From Jonquetella anthropi DSM 22815 (GTDB taxonomy: Bacteria > Synergistota > Synergistia > Synergistales > Dethiosulfovibrionaceae), in contig NZ_CM001376.1 of the NCBI RefSeq assembly GCF_000237805.1, positions 982,349 to 1,046,348 on the forward strand: DNA of 64,000 nucleotides, in the 5' to 3' direction. A program made the translations under genes and the position numbers. Under the pieces are notes generated by a model. It had not been told where the DNA came from and did no database searches. It saw only the letters and a program-made list of their open reading frames with translations. Shown here piece after piece: positions 51,434-61,394 of this stretch (position 1 is the stretch's first letter; each line of letters begins with the position of its first letter).

Positions 51434-53041
51434 CTATTTCCTATGATTTTCATCAAATATGTTCATTCGGTACATCTTGAACGCTATCCCGAGCGAGAGC
51501 CTTTTGTCGCTGTCATTCAAGTCGGCGCGGAGAAGCTCTCTGATTTTGTCGTACCGATACCGCAGCGTGTTGTAGTGAATCGAAAGGTCATCAGCCGCCT
51601 GTTTGAGCTGCCAATTGCTCTTGATGACCGCTTCCAGCGTGATGAGCAGGTCGCTGTTGTGCTCTTTGTCGTGCTGAATCAGAGGCTGAAGCTGCTCTTC
51701 ACAGAAGTTTTTCGCGTCCGGCGTGTTGCAGATCGGCGCGATGAAGGAGAAAATGCCCAGTTCGTCCCAGTCAATGATGTGGTTGCCGCACTTGAGGCTG
51801 CGAACAATTTCTAGGGCTTTTTTCGCTTCGGTGTAGCTTTCGTGAGCGAGAAAGGCGCTCTCTTTGAACCGTCCTGTGGCTATTGTGACTGTGGCCTCGG
51901 TTCGCTTGGCGATTTGCTCCTGAATTTTGAGAAGGTCTTCGCGCCCAATATGCCGGCTCGGCGGTTCGGGGGAGAAGTCCAAGAAGACGATCGCGTCGCT
52001 CATGGTGCTGTAAGGCATTTTCGAGTAAACCCGCCGTATGCCTTCGACGGCAATGGAAGAGACCATTTGACGCCGCTCTTCAAGCTGAGCATACGGCGTT
52101 TCACTGCCGTCAGGCCGGCGTTTTTCCGGGTCAATCTGGACGACGATTGCCCGCACCCACCCGGACAGATCCCAGCCGAACCGGTGGGCCCGCCGGGTAA
52201 GATCCCGTTCGTGTTTGACGTTGTTTAAGATCAGGTCCTGCACAAATTCGTTCCGGTAGCGATATTCCACTTCCCGGCTGGCGATATCCCGCTGAACGAG
52301 CAGCATCAGAGCCGTCGCGGCGTGCTGAGCCGCCGTCTGCAGCTGTCTGTCCTGCTTCTGTTCTCCCGGTGCGGAGTTCAGAAACAGATAGCCGTAGACG
52401 TTGTCGCCGGACTGAATTTTTCGGCACAGGTATTTGTCCTGCAGCTCCCTCAGGGCAAGCCCAAAGACGTCCTCCCGAAATGCCTCGTTTTTCGCCGAGC
52501 AGTAGCGCTCCCGGGACGGAAGGCTGAAAAACGCGACGTCCTCCCGTGAGAACAGCTGCAGGTTGTAAAGCACCTGATCAATGCCGCCGCCTTCAACCAA
52601 TAAGTCGGAAAACGATCGAAGAACCATTTCTGAAAAGCGAATATCACCGGCCTGTTCGTTGATGATCCGGCTCAAAATCGGCGTGATGACGTCGGTAAAG
52701 GCCAGCTGAATGGGAATTTCCAGTATGGCGAGCCCTATTTTGTCTGCCGTGTCCTTGACTTGTTCCGGCAACTGCCCGATGAAGCGGCCGAGTTTGACGC
52801 CGAGCGCAGCCGCTCCGGCGGCATTGAGGTCGTTCACCAGCGAAAGCAGCTGTTCCGGGTTTTCTCTGGCGAGATACGCAGAGGTGAGCACCAATTCACC
52901 GCCGTGAAGCCAGCGGCTGATGTCCGGCGCTTCCATGACGTTGACGTTCCTGACCGGGCGTTCAAGCCCGCTTGCGCCTGCCAGCAGGCGTATTCCCTCA
53001 AGTTCGGACATGTCGAGCAAGTCCCGAACGACTAGCGGCAT
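51434..53041 (-). CDS. PucR-family transcriptional regulator
   Basis: This 535-aa regulator has an N-terminal PucR sensing domain (residues 1-120, VRDLLDMSELEGIRLLAGASGLERPV in type; key part LLAGASGLERPVRNVNVMEAPD, here abbreviated as LLAGASGLERPV), a GGDEF-like middle domain, and a C-terminal PucR helix-turn-helix. The HTH reads NWQLKQAADDLSIHYNTLRYR. PucR proteins activate purine and ureide genes in Bacillus, but in fermenters they also sit next to peptide or amino-acid genes. It stands between two dpp operons and about 7.5 kb from the ureide cluster, so either could be its target. Confidence 0.9.
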   Translation of the reverse strand: MPLVVRDLLDMSELEGIRLLAGASGLERPVRNVNVMEAPDISRWLHGGELVLTSAYLARENPEQLLSLVNDLNAAGAAALGVKLGRFIGQLPEQVKDTADKIGLAILEIPIQLAFTDVITPILSRIINEQAGDIRFSEMVLRSFSDLLVEGGGIDQVLYNLQLFSREDVAFFSLPSRERYCSAKNEAFREDVFGLALRELQDKYLCRKIQSGDNVYGYLFLNSAPGEQKQDRQLQTAAQHAATALMLLVQRDIASREVEYRYRNEFVQDLILNNVKHERDLTRRAHRFGWDLSGWVRAIVVQIDPEKRRPDGSETPYAQLEERRQMVSSIAVEGIRRVYSKMPYSTMSDAIVFLDFSPEPPSRHIGREDLLKIQEQIAKRTEATVTIATGRFKESAFLAHESYTEAKKALEIVRSLKCGNHIIDWDELGIFSFIAPICNTPDAKNFCEEQLQPLIQHDKEHNSDLLITLEAVIKSNWQLKQAADDLSIHYNTLRYRYDKIRELLRADLNDSDKRLSLGIAFKMYRMNIFDENHRK

Positions 53042-53084
53042 GCGAAACCTCTCCTTCCCCTTATCCTCCCGCTTCCGGCAGGCC

Positions 53085-54527
53085 TTACTTTTCCAAGTTC
53101 ATCAGGTACTGCAGGCAGGTGCGGACGCCGAACGACGAGGCCCCGGCGCTGTAGCAGTCAAACGCGCTTTCGTAATAGTCGACGCTGGCGATGTCCAAGT
53201 GAATCCAGCTGGTTCCCGGCACGACGAATTCCCGAAGGAACATGCCGGCGGTGATGGCGCCGCCGCCCGGGCCGGCAGAGTTTTTCACGTCCGCGAAGGG
53301 CGTAGAAATTTTCTCTTTGAGCTTGTCGTCGTCCAACGGGAAGTAATGGAACCGTTCGCCGACTGCCTTGCCCGCGTCAATAATGGCTTGAGCCAGAGCG
53401 GCGTCGTCTCCCAGAGCCCCGGCCGTGTAGCCACCCAGAGCCGTTCCGATCGCGCCGGTGAGCGTGGCCATGTCAATAAGGGCGTCGGGCTTCAGCTCGC
53501 AGGCGTAGGCCAGAGCGTCGGCGAGCGTCAGCCGGCCTTCGGCGTCGGTGTTTTTCACTTCAATGGTCTTGCCGTTTTTGGCTCGGATGATGTCGTCTAC
53601 CCGGTAGGCGTCGCCGTCGGGCATGTTCTCCACCGCGCCAAAGATCCCGTGAACTTCCAGCGAAGGACGAAGGGCTGCAACGGCTTCCATGATGCCCAGC
53701 ACGTTGCACGCGCCAGTTTTGTCCCCTTTCATGGTGATCATGCCGTCTCGGGTCTTGATGCTCAGCCCGCCGCTGTCAAAGGTGACCGACTTGCCGACAA
53801 AGACGACTCGCTTGGGGTTTTCGATGCCTTGAGGCCGGTAGACCATGTGGACGAACCGAGGCCGTTTGGCCGAGCCGCGGCCAACGGCAAACAGGGCTTC
53901 CATGCCCATTTCGTGAATTTGCCCTTCGTCGTACACGGTGCATTCCAGTCCGCCGGCGCGGGCGACTTCCTGCGCGCAGTGGGCCATTTCGGCCGGCCCG
54001 ATGACGTTGCCCGGCTCGTTGGCCAAGCTTCTGGAACGAATCTGGCCGCCGGCAAACGCTCCCGCTCGCTTCAGCCCAATCTCGGTTCCGTCGAGGAAGA
54101 CTTCTTCCGGTCCGGCGTATTTGGGCCGGGCGGTCCGATATTTGTCAAAACAGTAGTCGCCCAGAAGAATGCCTTCGGCGGCAGCCTGCGTCAGCCGATC
54201 GTCAAGGGCTTCGGGGAAGTAGAGCCGGATGGCCTTGATTCCCCGACCGTCCAGTTCCCGCTGCAGGTTTGCGCAGCCGTTCCGCAGGGCCCGCGCCAAA
54301 CACCCTTCGGCCGGGAGCTCGGCTAAAATCACCCTAGGCGTTTTCTTATCCGCTGTTGGAATAAGGTGCCATCCGGCCTTTCCGGGCTCAAGTCCGGTCA
54401 GAGAACGAAGGGCCCGGCCGATTTCAAGAAGGCCGGCAGGAGCCTGCGGCTCCTTCTCTCCACGGTAAAAAAGGACTGGGACTGCGTCCGAACCGGCAGC
54501 TGCCGCTGAAACGACTTTTACTGTCAT
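53085..54527 (-). CDS. pepA: Leucyl aminopeptidase, M17 (PepA)
   Basis: This 480-aa cytosolic aminopeptidase has VGKSVTFDSGGLSIK and the family signature NTDAEGRLTLADAL, which hold the two-metal ligands. GDKTGACNVLG lies between them. It releases N-terminal residues from imported peptides. Strong GGAGGAG before ATG. It is co-directional with the pucR-like gene, 43 bp upstream, and may be co-transcribed with it. Confidence 0.95.
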   Translation of the reverse strand: MTVKVVSAAAAGSDAVPVLFYRGEKEPQAPAGLLEIGRALRSLTGLEPGKAGWHLIPTADKKTPRVILAELPAEGCLARALRNGCANLQRELDGRGIKAIRLYFPEALDDRLTQAAAEGILLGDYCFDKYRTARPKYAGPEEVFLDGTEIGLKRAGAFAGGQIRSRSLANEPGNVIGPAEMAHCAQEVARAGGLECTVYDEGQIHEMGMEALFAVGRGSAKRPRFVHMVYRPQGIENPKRVVFVGKSVTFDSGGLSIKTRDGMITMKGDKTGACNVLGIMEAVAALRPSLEVHGIFGAVENMPDGDAYRVDDIIRAKNGKTIEVKNTDAEGRLTLADALAYACELKPDALIDMATLTGAIGTALGGYTAGALGDDAALAQAIIDAGKAVGERFHYFPLDDDKLKEKISTPFADVKNSAGPGGGAITAGMFLREFVVPGTSWIHLDIASVDYYESAFDCYSAGASSFGVRTCLQYLMNLEK

Positions 54528-54658
54528 TGTTATCTCCTCCTGTCTAACGTCAACGGATGTTCTTTGTTACTTTACCACAAAATGGGACCGACAAGCTCAG
54601 AGAAATTCAACAGTTACCGAAAAACGACATTTTTTTATCTTAATCTCACGGAGTAATC

Positions 54659-54687
54659 TTGCACGGGTAAGTTGTTTATCGGATAAT
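54659..54687 (+). promoter_or_regulatory. Promoter of the right dpp operon
   Basis: TTGCAC (54659-54664) and GATAAT (54682-54687) are 17 bp apart, 81 bp upstream of the binding-protein start codon. Confidence 0.75.
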
Positions 54688-54768
54688 AGATCGCGTCAGG
54701 GGGTTCTACAGGGGGACACCCGACAGCTCTGGCTTGCCGGAGTTTATTTGACAAGGGAGGTATTGTGA

Positions 54769-56262
54769 ATGTCCAAAAAGTTTTTTGCGTTGCTGGCTGG
54801 CATGTGCCTTTTCGCAGGCGCCGCTTGGGCAAAGGGCGATACACTGACCGTCGCGAACATCTACGACGCCAAGTCGCTTGACCCGGTGGCATCCAACGAC
54901 GTGGCCTCGGCGGGTGTCTGCATCCACATCTATGACAACCTGCTGACGATCACCAACGACAACAAGCTCGTTCCTCAGCTGGCCACAAAGTGGGAGCAGA
55001 TCGATCCCAAGACCTTCAAGTTCTACCTTCGTCAGGGCGTCAAGTTCCACAATGGCGAGCCGTTCACTGCCGACGACGTGGTTTACACGGTCAACCGGGC
55101 GAAGTCCGACGTGGGCGCCGCTATGAAGCAGTACACCGATCCTATCGACTCGGTCGAGAAGATCGATGACTACACGGTTGTGTTCCACCTCAAGTACCCC
55201 TACACGCCGTTCGTCATGACCCTGACCCACATGTGGGGCGGCATCGTCAACAAGAAGGCCGTCGAGGCGGCTGGCGACAGTTACGGCATGAACCCGGTCG
55301 GAACCGGCGCGTTCAAGTTCGTCTCTTGGGCGAAGAACGATCGGATCACCCTTGAGCGCAACGACGACTACTGGGGCGACAAGCCGGCATATAAGACGCT
55401 GGTCATGCGCTCGATTTCCGAGGACAACAGCCGGACCATCGCTCTTGAAAGCGGCGACGTTGACATCGCCTACCAGATCAGCCCGATGGACATTCAGAGA
55501 GTCGAAGAGAACCCGGACCTTGAGATTCACCGGGTCAACACCACGTCCATCACTTACTTGGGCATGAACTGCAGCAAGAAGCCTTTGGACGACGTCCGCG
55601 TCCGTCAGGCGATTTGGTACGCCCTTGACGTTCCGACGATTCACGATGCGGCTTGGCACGGCGTTGGTTCTATTCCGAAATCCGCCATTTCCCCCGAGAT
55701 CCTGTACTCGGCCACTGACCTGCCCCAGTACACTCTGAACGTTGAGAAGGCGAAAGAGCTGCTGAAGGAAGCGGGAGTTCAGCTGCCTCTGCACATTGAG
55801 CTGTGGACCAACGAGCTGCAGCAGCGGCAGGATATGGCCCAGATGATTCAGGCTTACTTGAAGGCCGTCGACATCCAGGTTGACATCAAGGTTCTGGAGT
55901 GGGGCGCTTACCTCTCCGGCCTGACGGAAAAGAAGCACGACATGTTCATCCTTGGCTGGTCCGCCTCCGTGCCCGATCCTGACGTGGCAGTGTACGGCGT
56001 TCTGGCTTCCAAGGGACCTTCCAACTACACGTACTTCTCCGATCCGACTCTTGACGAGCTGCTTGAGAAGGGCCGCCAGCTGCCCAGCGGCGACGAGCGG
56101 CAGGCCACGTACCACAAGGCCCAGGAAGAGATTCACAAACAGGCTCCGTGGGTTTACCTGCACCTGTCCGAGGACGCCCAGGGCGCTCAGAAGTACGTGA
56201 AGAACTTCTTCCCCAGCCCGATCAGCTACACCAGACTGACCGGCGTTACCTTTGAAGAGTAG
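54769..56262 (+). CDS. dppA: Peptide ABC substrate-binding protein DppA
   Basis: This 497-aa exported family-5 binding protein has a signal peptide at residues 1-20 (MSKKFFALLAGMCLFAGAAWA). The mature part reads DTLTVANIYDAKSLDPVAS; FHNGEPFTADDVVYTVNRA and NPVGTGAFKFVSW follow. It heads a complete dppABCDF operon and is followed by a terminator, so it should be made in excess of the membrane parts. It is only moderately similar to the two binding proteins at 44-47 kb. Confidence 0.93.
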   Translation: MSKKFFALLAGMCLFAGAAWAKGDTLTVANIYDAKSLDPVASNDVASAGVCIHIYDNLLTITNDNKLVPQLATKWEQIDPKTFKFYLRQGVKFHNGEPFTADDVVYTVNRAKSDVGAAMKQYTDPIDSVEKIDDYTVVFHLKYPYTPFVMTLTHMWGGIVNKKAVEAAGDSYGMNPVGTGAFKFVSWAKNDRITLERNDDYWGDKPAYKTLVMRSISEDNSRTIALESGDVDIAYQISPMDIQRVEENPDLEIHRVNTTSITYLGMNCSKKPLDDVRVRQAIWYALDVPTIHDAAWHGVGSIPKSAISPEILYSATDLPQYTLNVEKAKELLKEAGVQLPLHIELWTNELQQRQDMAQMIQAYLKAVDIQVDIKVLEWGAYLSGLTEKKHDMFILGWSASVPDPDVAVYGVLASKGPSNYTYFSDPTLDELLEKGRQLPSGDERQATYHKAQEEIHKQAPWVYLHLSEDAQGAQKYVKNFFPSPISYTRLTGVTFEE

Positions 56263-56301
56263 CGCTTCCTGATTCAGGCAGAACCACATTGTTCCCAGAT
56301 G

Positions 56302-56344
56302 GAGCTCGCCGCTGTGAGGAGACCGAGCGGCGGGCTCCTTTTTT
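56302..56344 (+). terminator. Terminator/attenuator after dppA
   Basis: A 12-bp stem (56302-56313 with 56326-56337, one mismatch) is followed by CTTTTTTG. Confidence 0.88.
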
Positions 56345-56423
56345 GAGAGCCCCTGCCGCCCGTCCATAGACTGGCGGCCAAGATTCAGCTGAGGGGTTGA
56401 CCCGTCACACGAGGGGGATGTGA

Positions 56424-57353
<930 letters not shown>

Positions 57354-57363
57354 GGTGACGACG

Positions 57364-58230
57364 ATGGCAAACAAGAAGAAGGTCCCGCCCCAACAGGGCA
57401 TTGCCGGCGTCCTCTACCGCCTCAGCCGCTCCCCGCTGGCAGTCTTCGGGCTGCTGGTCGTGGCTGTCCTCATCTTTGCGGCTATTTTTGCCACTCAGAT
57501 CGCCCCGTACGGTCAGGCAGATATGAACTTGGCGAACCGGTTCATGTTCCCTTCGTCTGCTCACTGGTTCGGCACCGATGAGTTCGGCCGGGATATCCTG
57601 AGCCGAATCATTTTCGGCGCCCGCATTTCCCTTCAAGTGGGCTTGATCGCCGTTGGCATTTCTCTGGTCTGCGGCGGCCTGCTGGGCGCGATTGCCGGCT
57701 ACTACGGCGGCAGGCTTGACAACGTGATCATGAGAGCCATGGACGTGCTTTTGGCTATCCCGGGAACCCTTTTGGCCATCGCCATTGCGGCGTCGCTCGG
57801 GCCCGGCCTTTACAACTTAATGATCGCGGTCGGCATTTCGGCCGTCCCGAGCTACGCGCGTATCGTCCGAGGTTCCGTTCTGACCCTGCAGGGTCAGGAG
57901 TTCGTCGAGGCGGCGCGAGCCGTCGGCAGCTCGGACTGGCGAATCATCATGAAGCACATCATCCCCAACAGTATGGCTCCGATCATCGTCCAGTCCACGC
58001 TGGGCGTCGCCAGCGCGATTTTGAACGCTGCCGGCCTGAGCTTCATCGGTCTGGGCATTCAGCCGCCCACGCCCGAGTGGGGCGCCATGCTCTCCGGCGG
58101 ACGGAGCTATATCCGCAACTACCCCTACATGACCCTGTTCCCCGGCTTGGCCATCATGATTACGATCATGGCACTGAACTTTTTAGGCGACGGTCTGCGC
58201 GACGCGCTCGACCCGAAGCTGAAGCGGTAA
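57364..58230 (+). CDS. dppC: Peptide ABC transporter permease DppC (copy 2)
   Basis: This 288-aa permease has WFGTDEFGRDILSRIIFGAR, the EAA loop EAARAVGSSDWRI and the C-terminal DGLRDALDPKLKR. ATG at 57364 is taken; GTG at 57355 in the same frame is possible. It differs from copy 1 mainly in the N-terminal third. Confidence 0.93.
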   Translation: MANKKKVPPQQGIAGVLYRLSRSPLAVFGLLVVAVLIFAAIFATQIAPYGQADMNLANRFMFPSSAHWFGTDEFGRDILSRIIFGARISLQVGLIAVGISLVCGGLLGAIAGYYGGRLDNVIMRAMDVLLAIPGTLLAIAIAASLGPGLYNLMIAVGISAVPSYARIVRGSVLTLQGQEFVEAARAVGSSDWRIIMKHIIPNSMAPIIVQSTLGVASAILNAAGLSFIGLGIQPPTPEWGAMLSGGRSYIRNYPYMTLFPGLAIMITIMALNFLGDGLRDALDPKLKR

Positions 58231-58243
58231 GGAGGCGGAAGTC

Positions 58244-59254
58244 ATGACAGATCTGACTGCAAAGAAAGACGCCACCCCGCTTCTCGACATTCGGGACCTG
58301 ACCATTCACTACATCACCGAGTCCGGCGACGTCCACGCCGTCGAGGGGCTGAACCTGCAGCTCGGCCACGGCGAGACTCTGGGATTCGTCGGCGAGACCG
58401 GCGCGGGCAAAACGACCACCGCCCTCGGCATCATGCGCCTGCTTCCCACGCCGCCGTCCAAGATCCAGTCCGGAGAGATCTACTTTGACGGCGAAGACCT
58501 GCTGAAAAAGAGCGAGCACCAGATGCGCGAGATCCGCGGCGACAAAATCGCCATGATCTTCCAGGACCCGATGACCAGCCTCAACCCGGTTATTCCCGTC
58601 GCCGAGCAGATCGCCGAAATGATCGAACTGCATCAGAACTTGAGCAAAAAAGAGGCGCTCGAGAAAGCCGGCGACATGCTGGAACTGGTGGGAATCCGCC
58701 GCGAACGCTGCGGCGACTACCCGCACCAGTTCTCCGGCGGAATGAAACAGCGGGTCGTCATCGCCATCGCCTTGGCGTGCAACCCGGCGCTGCTTATCGC
58801 CGACGAACCCACCACCGCCTTGGACGTCACCATTCAGGCTCAGGTGCTGGAACTGATGAAACAGCTGCGGGTCAAGTTCAACACGTCGGTCATCCTCATC
58901 ACCCACGACCTCGGCATCGTGGCAGAAATGTGCGACAAAGTCGCCATCATGTACGCTGGCCGGGTCGTCGAGTACTCGGACACCCTCTCGCTCTACACCA
59001 AGCCGCGGCACCCGTACACCGAAGGGCTCTTCAACTCCATCCCCGACTTGGACGAAGACCAGGACGAACTCAAAGTCATTCACGGACTCATGCCCGACCC
59101 GACTGACCTTCCGCCCGGCTGCCCGTTCCACCCCCGGTGCCCCTACGCCGTCGACCAATGCACCAAAATTGAGCCTCAGATGGTAGAAGTCGCTCCGGGC
59201 CACTACGCCGCCTGCCCGATTCTCAATCCCACAGCAGGCGTGAAGGGAGAGTGA
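58244..59254 (+). CDS. dppD: Peptide ABC transporter ATPase DppD (copy 2)
   Basis: This 336-aa ATPase has the same motifs as copy 1 ([31 protein letters not shown]). Only the first residues ([11 protein letters not shown]) and a Glu-to-Asp change in IYFDGED set it apart. ATG follows GGAGGCGG. Confidence 0.93.
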   Translation: MTDLTAKKDATPLLDIRDLTIHYITESGDVHAVEGLNLQLGHGETLGFVGETGAGKTTTALGIMRLLPTPPSKIQSGEIYFDGEDLLKKSEHQMREIRGDKIAMIFQDPMTSLNPVIPVAEQIAEMIELHQNLSKKEALEKAGDMLELVGIRRERCGDYPHQFSGGMKQRVVIAIALACNPALLIADEPTTALDVTIQAQVLELMKQLRVKFNTSVILITHDLGIVAEMCDKVAIMYAGRVVEYSDTLSLYTKPRHPYTEGLFNSIPDLDEDQDELKVIHGLMPDPTDLPPGCPFHPRCPYAVDQCTKIEPQMVEVAPGHYAACPILNPTAGVKGE

Positions 59255-60236
59255 CGGCCATGACGGAAATCATGAAAGAACCAGCAGCCGCTCCCCATAC
59301 CCCCATGGTGGAAGTCAACCACCTGAAAAAGTACTTCAAGACCAAACGAGGCCTGCTTCACGCCGTAGACGACGTCAGCTTCAGCATCGAACGGGGCGAA
59401 ACGCTCGGCCTCGTTGGCGAATCGGGCTGCGGCAAAAGCACCCTCGGGCGCACCATGATCCGGCTGCTGGACGCCACGTCCGGAGAAGTCAAATTCGACG
59501 GCCGCGACATCCTCAAGTTCAGCAAATCAGAAATGAAAGAAATGCGGAAGAAAGTCCAGATCGTCTTCCAAGACCCGTACTCGTGCCTCAACCCGCGGCT
59601 CAGCGTCGCCGACCTCATCGCTGAACCGCTCATCGTCAACAAAGTGTACAGCAGCAAAAAAGCCATGAACGACAGGATCTTGGAGCTCATGGACACCGTC
59701 GGGCTTGCCCGCCGTTTGATCGGCACCTACCCGCACGAACTGGATGGAGGCCGCCGGCAGAGAATCGGCATCGCGCGGAGCTTAGCGCTCAACCCGGACT
59801 TCATCGTCCTTGACGAACCGGTATCGGCGCTGGACGTATGCATACAGGCGCAGGTACTGAACCTGCTGTGCCAGCTACAGCGCGACAACGGGTACACGTA
59901 CGTCTTCATCTCCCACGACCTGAGCGTGGTTAAACACCTGAGCGACCGGATAGCGGTCATGTACCTGGGGTCCATGGTGGAGCTCACCGGGGACAAAGAA
60001 ATCTTCAAGAACCCGCTGCACCCGTACACCCAAGCGCTGCTGTCGGCCATTCCAATTCCGAAAGTTGGAGTGAAGCGGGAGCGAATCCTGTTGGAAGGTG
60101 ACGTTCCGAGCCCGGTGAACCCGCCGGCGGGCTGCCGGTTTGCCGGCCGGTGCCGATTCCGGAAGGACATCTGCACGGCTCAGACGCCTGAGCTGAAAGA
60201 GGTCGCTCCTAATCACTTCGTCGCCTGCCATTTAGT
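58295..60236 (+). repeat. 1942-bp inverted repeat, right copy (dppD-dppF)
   Basis: The partner of 47354-49295. The inner edges enclose 8999 bp. Both ends fall inside coding sequence, so the repeat is not a mobile element in the ordinary sense. Confidence 0.92.
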
Positions 60237-60252
60237 AAAGCCCTGCAACTAA
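59260..60252 (+). CDS. dppF: Peptide ABC transporter ATPase DppF (copy 2)
   Basis: This 330-aa ATPase is identical to copy 1 except for the tail (KPCN instead of KSAE). ATG at 59260 is 5 bp after the dppD stop; GTG at 59251 overlaps it. It ends the right dpp operon before a terminator. Confidence 0.93.
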   Translation: MTEIMKEPAAAPHTPMVEVNHLKKYFKTKRGLLHAVDDVSFSIERGETLGLVGESGCGKSTLGRTMIRLLDATSGEVKFDGRDILKFSKSEMKEMRKKVQIVFQDPYSCLNPRLSVADLIAEPLIVNKVYSSKKAMNDRILELMDTVGLARRLIGTYPHELDGGRRQRIGIARSLALNPDFIVLDEPVSALDVCIQAQVLNLLCQLQRDNGYTYVFISHDLSVVKHLSDRIAVMYLGSMVELTGDKEIFKNPLHPYTQALLSAIPIPKVGVKRERILLEGDVPSPVNPPAGCRFAGRCRFRKDICTAQTPELKEVAPNHFVACHLVKPCN

Positions 60253-60262
60253 CCATCTTCTC

Positions 60263-60304
60263 TGTGCGCGCCAGCTTTCGCTGGCGCGCACAGGCGTTGT
60301 TTTC
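60263..60304 (+). terminator. Terminator of the right dpp operon
   Basis: A 13-bp perfect stem (60263-60275 with 60280-60292, loop TTTC) is followed by GGCGTTGTTTTCC. Confidence 0.82.
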
Positions 60305-60345
60305 CTCGCTTAGGAATAGACCTTCCTGAAAGGAGTTTGAACGAC

Positions 60346-61389
60346 TTGAAACCAACCGTTGATATGGAGTACGTGCTGGGCCTAGGGAAAGAACTGATCG
60401 AGATTCCATCCGTCGGCGGCGACTGCCGTCGGGCCATGAACAGAGTTCGCGACGAGTTCACCGCCCTTGGGCTGAAGCCCAAGGAGACCAATAAAGGCGC
60501 CCTGATCGCCTCTCAACCCGGCCGGACTCAGAACGGCGGCCGTATCGTTTCGGCCCACGTGGACACGCTGGGCGCGGTAGTCCGCCGAATTGAGCCGAAC
60601 GGGACGCTTCGCCTTCTGACCGTCGGCGGCTTCTCGTGGAACTGCGTCGAAGCGGAAAACCTGCTCGTTCACACCGCTGACGGGAAAACGGTTGAAGGCT
60701 CGCTCATGCCCGACAAAGCGTCGCGGCACGCCTTCGCCGAAGAAGTGACGACCATGGTCAGAGACGACGACCACGTGCACGTCAGGCTCGACGAGCCCGT
60801 GCAGACCGCCGAGGACGTCCGCCGTCTGGGCATAGAAGTGGGCGACATCGTCTCGTTTGAGACCCGATTCCGCCGTACGCCTGCCGGTTTCGTCAAGTCC
60901 CGCTACTTGGACGACAAAATCTGTCTGGCCTGCTGCTTTGGCGCCATCAAGGCCCTGAAGGACGCTTCCCTGCTCCCGAGCCGTCCGGTACACTGGTACG
61001 CGTCCAACTACGAGGAAATTGGCCACGGCGTTTCCGTCATTCCCGACGGGGTCACCGAGTGTCTCGCCGTTGACATCGCCATCGTCGCCGAGGGCAACAA
61101 CTCGTCGGAGCGGGCCGTGAGCATTCTCGCCAAGGACAGCCGCACGCCATACCCGGTTGACTTCCGGCACCGTCTCCAGAAGCTGGCGCAGGCCGAAGGC
61201 ATACCCTACCGGGTGGACACGCCGTACCGCTACGGTTCCGACGCCTCCATGGGCGCGCTGGCCGGCTTCGACTTCAACTTTGCCGCCATGGGCCCCGGCG
61301 TTGACGCGTCGCACCACTACGAGCGCACCCACATCGACGCCTTAAAAGCCACCTGCGGCCTTCTGATGGCCTATCTTTTGGAGGAGTGA
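60346..61389 (+). CDS. M42-family metallo-aminopeptidase
   Basis: This 347-aa enzyme is of the glutamyl/lysyl aminopeptidase and tetrahedral (TET) peptidase family. Metal and catalytic residues are visible in SAHVDTLGAV, YLDDKICL, EEIGHG and, at the end, HHYERTH. The start is uncertain: TTG at 60346 (AGGAG 10 nt upstream) is chosen; TTG at 60337 abuts that site and ATG at 60364 is further in. Peptidase T follows 5 bp later. Probably digests peptides taken up by the dpp system. Confidence 0.88.
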   Translation: MKPTVDMEYVLGLGKELIEIPSVGGDCRRAMNRVRDEFTALGLKPKETNKGALIASQPGRTQNGGRIVSAHVDTLGAVVRRIEPNGTLRLLTVGGFSWNCVEAENLLVHTADGKTVEGSLMPDKASRHAFAEEVTTMVRDDDHVHVRLDEPVQTAEDVRRLGIEVGDIVSFETRFRRTPAGFVKSRYLDDKICLACCFGAIKALKDASLLPSRPVHWYASNYEEIGHGVSVIPDGVTECLAVDIAIVAEGNNSSERAVSILAKDSRTPYPVDFRHRLQKLAQAEGIPYRVDTPYRYGSDASMGALAGFDFNFAAMGPGVDASHHYERTHIDALKATCGLLMAYLLEE

Positions 61390-61394
61390 GAGCC

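Noticed and set aside
54706-56367. Long open frame of about 553 codons on the minus strand opposite dppA
   Set aside because: It mirrors the codon structure of dppA, has no recognisable domain and no ribosome site; it is typical antisense shadowing in GC-rich DNA.
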